NCBI RefSeq assembly: GCF_006715025.1
Contig: NZ_VFMK01000001.1
Span: forward strand, 2,542,001-2,606,000
Length of the DNA: 64,000 nucleotides
From: Serratia fonticola
GTDB lineage: Bacteria > Pseudomonadota > Gammaproteobacteria > Enterobacterales > Enterobacteriaceae
Reading direction: 5' to 3'
How positions within the stretch are numbered: the stretch's first letter is position 1; each line of letters begins with the position of its first letter. Below are positions 59,269-64,000 of the stretch, piece after piece. The notes below the pieces were generated by a model that saw only the letters and a list, made by a program, of their open reading frames with translations, ran no database searches and was not told the origin of the DNA. The position numbers and the translations under genes were made by a program.

Positions 59269-60845
59269 TACTTGCAGGTCCATTTCCAGCTGTCGAGGCT
59301 ATTGAGCAACGACCAGGAGCCGTGAATTTCTGGTGCGCCTTTACCCAGATCGACACAGGTGTTGGTCAGGTAGGTATGCTGAATATTCAGCAACCAGGCC
59401 CAGGCCGCATCACCTTTGACGCCTACGCCGGTCGTACCATCCCATTCAACCTGTTGCCAGTAAGGAACCGCCTGCTGCCAGGTGGGGGCATCCAAAGCCT
59501 GTTGCAGGTGCTTGTCTACCGCCGGGTTTTGGTAGTAACCCGGGTTGTAATATTCCACGCCTGCAGTTTGGCTGCTGTAGTGGTGATACAGCTCCATCGG
59601 ATCCAGGCTGCCCCAGCCAAACAGCGTTGGGTTGGCATGCATATGGCGTTCTACGGCTTCCCAACTGCCTGATTGCAGGTCAAGCTCAATGCCGATCGGT
59701 TTGAGCATGGCGCGCAGCGCCTGGGCCAGATCGCGGCGGGTGGTATCGCCGCTGGTGTACCAGAGGGTGAGCTTGGCGGGTAGGCCGTTTTTTTCGCGGA
59801 TGCCATGGCTGTTTTCTATCCAGCCGGCCTGTGTTAATAGCTGTTTTGCTTTTTCGCTATCACCGTCTTTGAACGCGGCTGCCGGGCTGTCCCACGGCAA
59901 TCCCTGTACGGCGCTATAGGCGGGTATCGCATGGCCTTCCATGATCTGGTCCGCCAGCAACTGACGATTAATAGCCAGATTGATCGCCCGGCGAATGGCA
60001 ACATCGGCGGTTATATCGTTGCCTACCGGGTAACCGTTAGCGTCTTTTTTACCTGCGGGAGTCGTAGGGAAGACAATGCCTCGGTTTTCCACGCTGGGTC
60101 TTACCCACAGCGTCATGTTCTTCACCGGCCCCGCCGCCATTGATGGCGGAATACGTACCACACCAAGCTGTCCACTTTGGGCGGCGGCAAAAGCACTGTC
60201 TTCATCGAGAAAGACAAATACCAGCCTGTCAAAGTCGTTTTTCTGACCGGCATAGTAAGGGTTGGCTTCAACAATCATTTGCTGACCAGGCTGGAAACTG
60301 ATCAGGCGATAAGGCCCGGCACCAATCGGTTTTTGTGCATAGGATTTTGCATCGTATTTATCCGCCGAGACGATACCCAGCGAGCCCAATACGTTGATGA
60401 ATGTACTTTGCGGCGCCTTCAGTTGAATTTTTACGTTATGCGTGTCGATTTCCTCTGCCTGGGCAAAGTTACCCATATCCACTTTGCCGCCACTGGCAGC
60501 CGCATGGTTGTAGGTATATACCACGTCCTTGGCCGTCAGCGATGAGCCATCAGAGAATTTCAGATCCGGCTTTAACGTCAACGTCCAGGTTTTCCCATCT
60601 TCACTGGTTTGATATTGACTGAGCAGCAGGTGACTCCAGGACAGGTCTTCATTCTGCTTGAGCAATGGGCTGTGCAACAACAGGTAGCTGCCATGGCTCC
60701 AGCCCAACATCGGATCGAACCCTTCCGTCGGTTCATCACCAATAGCCAGTTGCAGGGTACGCGCGTTGACGTAAAGCGGAGTTGAAAGGATACCGAGAAG
60801 CGCTGTGGTTATTAGTGTGTGTCGCAACCACGACTGTTTTGACAT
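59268..60845 (-). CDS. Family-5 periplasmic solute-binding protein
   Basis: A 525-residue periplasmic solute-binding protein with a signal peptide (MSKQSWLRHTLITTALLGILSTPLYVNA). Family-5 (DppA/OppA/NikA) build: LAIGDEPTEGFDPMLGW near the start, DGKTWTLTLKPDLKFSDGSSLTAKDVVYTYN, GAGPYRLISFQPGQQMIVEANPYY and an end with a cysteine pair (TNTCVDLG ... WKWTCK). The likely cargo is nickel, another metal-chelate or a peptide; the composition of the operon (NikABCDE order) and the start block favour a metal importer of the Yersinia Ynt kind, which is inference. ATG 60845 with AAGGAG 6 nt upstream; first gene of the operon. Confidence 0.88.
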   Translation of the reverse strand: MSKQSWLRHTLITTALLGILSTPLYVNARTLQLAIGDEPTEGFDPMLGWSHGSYLLLHSPLLKQNEDLSWSHLLLSQYQTSEDGKTWTLTLKPDLKFSDGSSLTAKDVVYTYNHAAASGGKVDMGNFAQAEEIDTHNVKIQLKAPQSTFINVLGSLGIVSADKYDAKSYAQKPIGAGPYRLISFQPGQQMIVEANPYYAGQKNDFDRLVFVFLDEDSAFAAAQSGQLGVVRIPPSMAAGPVKNMTLWVRPSVENRGIVFPTTPAGKKDANGYPVGNDITADVAIRRAINLAINRQLLADQIMEGHAIPAYSAVQGLPWDSPAAAFKDGDSEKAKQLLTQAGWIENSHGIREKNGLPAKLTLWYTSGDTTRRDLAQALRAMLKPIGIELDLQSGSWEAVERHMHANPTLFGWGSLDPMELYHHYSSQTAGVEYYNPGYYQNPAVDKHLQQALDAPTWQQAVPYWQQVEWDGTTGVGVKGDAAWAWLLNIQHTYLTNTCVDLGKGAPEIHGSWSLLNSLDSWKWTCK

Positions 60846-61073
60846 GACGTCTCCTTGGTTTGAGAGAAACGGTGCGGTTGATTCGCGGATGGTATGGCTC
60901 GCTGTGCAGAAGCAGATTTGCATCATCAAAAGCGGTCGTCAGAGGGGGGAGAATAACAAACTTATACGCACTTTTTTGTGTTCAATAACAAGAAATCCCG
61001 TGTTAACAAAGCAATAAATTGTCACCTGTGGGATAACCCTATGGGGGCAGTACGGCCTTGGGCTATTGACTCG

Positions 61074-61856
61074 CTAAAACGTCATGCCGCTGATGACCGC
61101 AGCAAGGCGATCGAAAAACTCGCCAAACAGGTGCTCACAGAACGGCGCCAGCATGGGCATCATCAGGCCAATGGTCAGAATACCGATGGTCATGGTGACC
61201 GGGAAACCGATGACAAACACCGAAAGCTGGGGGGTGACGCGGTTGAGCAGGCCAAGCGCCAGGTTCAGCGTCAACAGCAGACAGATCAGAGGTAACGCCA
61301 GCATCATCCCGTTAATAAAGATCAGCGAGCCCGCCTGTGTCAGCGCCAGGAAGCCGTTACCGTTGAGCGGCGTTGCCTGGATGGGCAAGGTATGAAAACT
61401 GTCGGCCAGCAGGGAAATCAACCACAAATGGCCATCAAAGCTGAGGAAAAGCAACATGGCCAGCAGGTTCAGCAAGCGCGCCAGAATCGGTGTGTTTGGC
61501 CCACCGGAAGGGTCGAAGAAGGTGGCGAACGAAAGCCCCATCTGCATGCCAATCACTTCCCCGGCCAGGCGCACGGCAGCAAAGGCGAATTGCATGGTTA
61601 AACCAATGGCTACGCCTATCAGGATCTGCTGGATGGCGAGCCACAGGCCGCTGACGGAAAACAGAGGAATATTACTGGTAGGCAGCGCTGGGGCAATCAG
61701 AAACACGATTAAGCCGCCCAGACCGATTTTCACGCGTTTACTCACCTGTTTTTCGCTGAACAGCGGGGCGGTGCTCAGCAGCGCCAACACGCGCAGTAAC
61801 GGCCAGAAAAACTGGCTCAGCCAGACGCTGAGTTGGGCGCTGTCGAAAGTCAGCAT
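61074..61856 (-). CDS. fliR: FliR, flagellar export-gate protein
   Basis: A 260-residue export-gate subunit with several TM helices (FFWPLLRVLALLSTAPLFSEKQVSKRVKIGLGGLIVFLIAP). ATG 61856, two bases after the fliQ stop. Last gene of the fli operon. Confidence 0.97.
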   Translation of the reverse strand: MLTFDSAQLSVWLSQFFWPLLRVLALLSTAPLFSEKQVSKRVKIGLGGLIVFLIAPALPTSNIPLFSVSGLWLAIQQILIGVAIGLTMQFAFAAVRLAGEVIGMQMGLSFATFFDPSGGPNTPILARLLNLLAMLLFLSFDGHLWLISLLADSFHTLPIQATPLNGNGFLALTQAGSLIFINGMMLALPLICLLLTLNLALGLLNRVTPQLSVFVIGFPVTMTIGILTIGLMMPMLAPFCEHLFGEFFDRLAAVISGMTF

Positions 61857-61858
61857 GG

Positions 61859-62128
61859 TTAGCCAATCAGGTTGGGCAGGTTGCTGAACAGCATGCGCAT
61901 GTAATCGAGCAGCAGATTCAGCATCCAGGGCCCGGCAACAATGATGGTCGCAACCACGGACAGAATTTTGGGAATGAAGGAGAGCGTCATTTCGTTAATC
62001 TGTGTCGCGGCCTGCAACAGACTGACGATCAGGCCGCTGAACAGGGCGGCGAGCAGCAGTGGGGCGGCCAGCGCCAGCGCCACTTTCATCGCTTCCGTCC
62101 CCAGCGCCATTACCGATTCAGGTGTCAT
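61859..62128 (-). CDS. fliQ: FliQ, flagellar export-gate protein
   Basis: An 89-residue protein with two TM helices: MTPESVMALGTEAMKVALALAAPLLLAALFSGLIVSLLQAATQINEMTLSFIPK. Family length. GGAGAACAGAG before the ATG. Confidence 0.98.
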   Translation of the reverse strand: MTPESVMALGTEAMKVALALAAPLLLAALFSGLIVSLLQAATQINEMTLSFIPKILSVVATIIVAGPWMLNLLLDYMRMLFSNLPNLIG

Positions 62129-62164
62129 CTCTGTTCTCCAATAGGGTAGAGGGCGATTGTCGGC

Positions 62165-62920
62165 CTAGCTATAAAAACTTTGCGCCAGCGATCCCAGCAG
62201 CAACTGCCAGCCATCGACCAGCACAAACAGCATCAGTTTGAAAGGTAGCGAAATGGTGGCCGGGGGCACCATCATCATCCCCAGCGCCATCAGCACGCTG
62301 GCAACCACCAGATCGATAATCAGGAACGGGATAAATACCGTGAAGCCAATCTGAAAGGCCGTTTTCAATTCACTGGTGACATAGGCCGGTAGCAGGATAC
62401 GCATCGGTACCGCCTCAGGCCCGTCCAGTGCCGACACGTTGGCCAGCCTGGCATAGAGCGCCAGATCGGATTGTCGCGTTTGGCGCAGCATAAATTCGCG
62501 CAACGGTTGCGACCCCTTATCTATCGCGACGTCCATGCCGATCTTGTCCTCGCTGAACGGCAGATAAGCCTCCTGGTACACCTTATCGAAGACGGGCGAC
62601 ATGATGAAGAAGGTCAGGAACAGCGCCAGCCCCAGCATCACCTGATTCGGCGGTGCCGAAGGCGTGCCAAGGGCATTACGCAGCAACCCCAGGACGATGA
62701 TGATGCGGGTGAAGCTGGTCATCATCAGCAACATCGCTGGCAGGAAGCTGAGTGAGGTCAGCAGCACCAGCGTCTGTACCGGTAATGACCAACTTTGGCC
62801 ACCGTTAGCCAGTGGTTGACTAATCAGACCCGGAAGCTGTGCCAAGGCGGCCGGGCTCAATAGCAGCAGGCTAACAGAAAGCAGCGGGAGGATGACCCGG
62901 CGGTAAACAAGGGGAATCAT
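62165..62920 (-). CDS. fliP: FliP, flagellar export-gate protein
   Basis: A 251-residue export-gate subunit with a cleavable signal peptide (MIPLVYRRVILPLLSVSLLLLSPAALA). FLPAMLLMMTSFTRIIIVLGLLRNALGTPSAPPNQVMLGLALFLTFFIMSPVFDKVY is the family core. Four-base overlap with fliO. Confidence 0.97.
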   Translation of the reverse strand: MIPLVYRRVILPLLSVSLLLLSPAALAQLPGLISQPLANGGQSWSLPVQTLVLLTSLSFLPAMLLMMTSFTRIIIVLGLLRNALGTPSAPPNQVMLGLALFLTFFIMSPVFDKVYQEAYLPFSEDKIGMDVAIDKGSQPLREFMLRQTRQSDLALYARLANVSALDGPEAVPMRILLPAYVTSELKTAFQIGFTVFIPFLIIDLVVASVLMALGMMMVPPATISLPFKLMLFVLVDGWQLLLGSLAQSFYS

Positions 62921-63324
62921 GCCGATTTACCTGGACGTTGCAAAACGTTTTGCATCAGTTGACGGAAATCCGCCGGTGAGGACTTTTCTGCCGAACCTTC
63001 CGCTGCTGGCGGTGCCGGCAGGGTATGCAGTGGGGTGATCTGTTGGGCGGTTACGCCGAGTACCAACCAGGTGTTATCCACTTCGACCACCACCACGCGT
63101 TCGCGTTGCCCCACTTGGCAACTGGCGCGCAGGTTAAGCAGTTTAGTGTTGCCCCGCGCCTGGGGGGCAAAACCCAAACGGCGAAACAGCCAGCCCGCGA
63201 ACAGGATCAGCAGCAGGATACCGCCGAGTGCGCTGCTGACCTGCATCAGTACCGAGCCGGTAGGCAGCGCCGCGGCAGGCTGCTGTTGAATACTTTGTGT
63301 CTGCACGGCGGTATGTGGGTTCAT
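62917..63324 (-). CDS. fliO: FliO, export-gate assembly protein
   Basis: A 135-residue protein with one helix (SSALGGILLLILFAGWLFRRLGF) and a cytoplasmic FliO domain (LRASCQVGQRERVVVVEVDNTWLVLGVTAQQITPLHTL). The ATG overlaps the fliN TGA. Confidence 0.92.
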   Translation of the reverse strand: MNPHTAVQTQSIQQQPAAALPTGSVLMQVSSALGGILLLILFAGWLFRRLGFAPQARGNTKLLNLRASCQVGQRERVVVVEVDNTWLVLGVTAQQITPLHTLPAPPAAEGSAEKSSPADFRQLMQNVLQRPGKSA

Positions 63325-63740
63325 CAGCGGCTCAGGCGACGCATACGTTCGGAAGGCGTAATGATATCGGTGATACGTACGCCGAACTTATCGGCCACCA
63401 CCACGACTTCGCCCTGGGCAATCAGATAACCGTTGATCAGGATATCCAGCGGTTCTCCCGCCAGGCCATCCAGTGCGACCACCGATCCTTGTGAAAGGCG
63501 CAGCAGTTCCTTGATGGTCATCTTGGTGCGGCCCAGTTCCACGGTCAGTTTGACCGGAATGTCCAGGATCAGGTCGATATCCTGTAGGCTGCCGAGCGAG
63601 TCCTGAGCCTCCAGCGACTTGAAGACGCCTTCGGTGGTGGCGGCAGATTTCTCTGTGGCCTGTTGCTCGTTAAACGCATCAGCCCACAGATCGTCTACGG
63701 ATCCCTTCTCTTCGCCAGACGGTTGTTTAGGATCACTCAT
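63324..63740 (-). CDS. fliN: FliN, C-ring switch protein
   Basis: A 138-residue switch-complex protein. Variable N-terminus, then the SpoA domain (DIDLILDIPVKLTVELGRTKMTIKELLRLSQGSVVALDGLAGEPLDILINGYLIAQGEVVVVADKFGVRITDII). ATG 63740 chosen by the family N-terminus; overlaps the fliM 3' end by 8 bp. Confidence 0.97.
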   Translation of the reverse strand: MSDPKQPSGEEKGSVDDLWADAFNEQQATEKSAATTEGVFKSLEAQDSLGSLQDIDLILDIPVKLTVELGRTKMTIKELLRLSQGSVVALDGLAGEPLDILINGYLIAQGEVVVVADKFGVRITDIITPSERMRRLSR

Positions 63741-64000
63741 TGGGCTGTTCCTCACTCAGAGCATTCAAAATAGGGTTAATCAAATGTTCAACACGCAGGG
63801 CGTACTGCCCGTTCAACGTGCCGTATTGACTGGTCAGTACCGGCACGCCGTCTACATGGGCGATCAGACGTTCCGGTTTATCAATCGGTAACACATCTCC
63901 CGGCTGCAGTTTCAGTACTTTTGACAGACGCATCGGGATGTCGACAAAGTTGGCAATCAGCTCCAACTCGGAGTGCTGCACCTGTTTCACCAGCGTTTCC
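63733..64000 (-). CDS. fliM: FliM, C-ring switch protein (C-terminal part, 5' end outside window)
   Basis: The last ~88 codons of FliM, open to the window end. SpoA domain: ELELIANFVDIPMRLSKVLKLQPGDVLPIDKPERLIAHVDGVPVLTSQYGTLNGQYALRVEHLI. The CheY-P-binding N-terminus is outside. Start of fliN overlaps its 3' end. Confidence 0.95.
   Translation of the reverse strand, partial: ETLVKQVQHSELELIANFVDIPMRLSKVLKLQPGDVLPIDKPERLIAHVDGVPVLTSQYGTLNGQYALRVEHLINPILNALSEEQPNE

Noticed and set aside
1..64000. CRISPR array, tRNA or rRNA genes, prophage or insertion sequence
   Set aside because: No regularly spaced direct repeats, no cloverleaf with CCA-type end, no transposase, integrase or phage gene seen anywhere; only ERIC-type and other short repeats.

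Overview
The window is a contiguous piece of an enterobacterial chromosome. Its flagellar, chemotaxis, rcsA, dsrB, uspC and mgt genes are of enterobacterial type. The flagellar loci are joined end to end (flhDC, motAB-cheAW, two MCP genes, cheRBYZ, flhBAE, flgNMA, flgBCDEFGHIJKL, then fliRQPONM on the other strand), and ERIC-type repeats are present. As I recall, this continuous layout is typical of Serratia and Yersinia rather than Escherichia, so I infer a Serratia-like member of the Yersiniaceae. I could not run a search to fix the species.

Layout. 1-1505 is the 3' end of paaZ (phenylacetate ring cleavage). 1.6-9.1 kb is a housekeeping and stress stretch: a membrane diguanylate cyclase, a VOC protein, a GlsB/YeaQ protein, YidB, a quinone oxidoreductase, two previously easy-to-miss membrane microproteins (29 and 38 aa), an exported protein behind a Fur-box-like site, a K+ channel with a zinc-ribbon tail and a cold-shock protein. 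9.3-10.3 kb holds dsrB and rcsA. 11-15.5 kb is a metabolic patch: GNAT acetyltransferase, PLP decarboxylase with a divergent LysR regulator, and a class III CoA-transferase. 15.6-19.8 kb is a Mg2+ locus: PhoP-box-like site, leader peptide candidate, mgtC, a hairpin plus a 127-bp ERIC element, and the Mg2+ P-type ATPase. 20.2-25.7 kb holds an MFS transporter, tryptophan 2,3-dioxygenase, a GyrI/SbmC-like protein, CurA, UspC and a Cnu/Hha-family protein.

27-55.4 kb is the motility block. FlhD and FlhC activate class II operons. FlhBA and FliPQR form the export gate, FlgB-L build rod, hook and junctions, FlgM holds back sigma-28, MotAB is the stator, and CheAWRBYZ with two chemoreceptors steer. 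Good sigma-28 promoters (TAAA-type -35, GCCGATAA-type -10, 11-bp spacer) precede motA, the first MCP gene, flgM and flgK. Upstream of flhD a CRP-like site, a sigma-70 promoter and an RcsAB box lie in a geometry matching my memory of E. coli flhDC.

Between flgL and fliR (both strands converging) sits a five-gene family-5 ABC importer (nickel/metal-chelate/peptide type) on the minus strand, then fliRQPON and the C-terminal part of fliM, which runs off the window end.

The most interesting leads are non-coding or very small: the PhoP/leader-peptide/anti-SD layout of the mgt locus, ERIC insertions inside the mgt and che operons, a different imperfect inverted-repeat element between flgF and flgG, a Cnu-like gene next to flhDC, and several unlisted microproteins, one of which may start at ATT.
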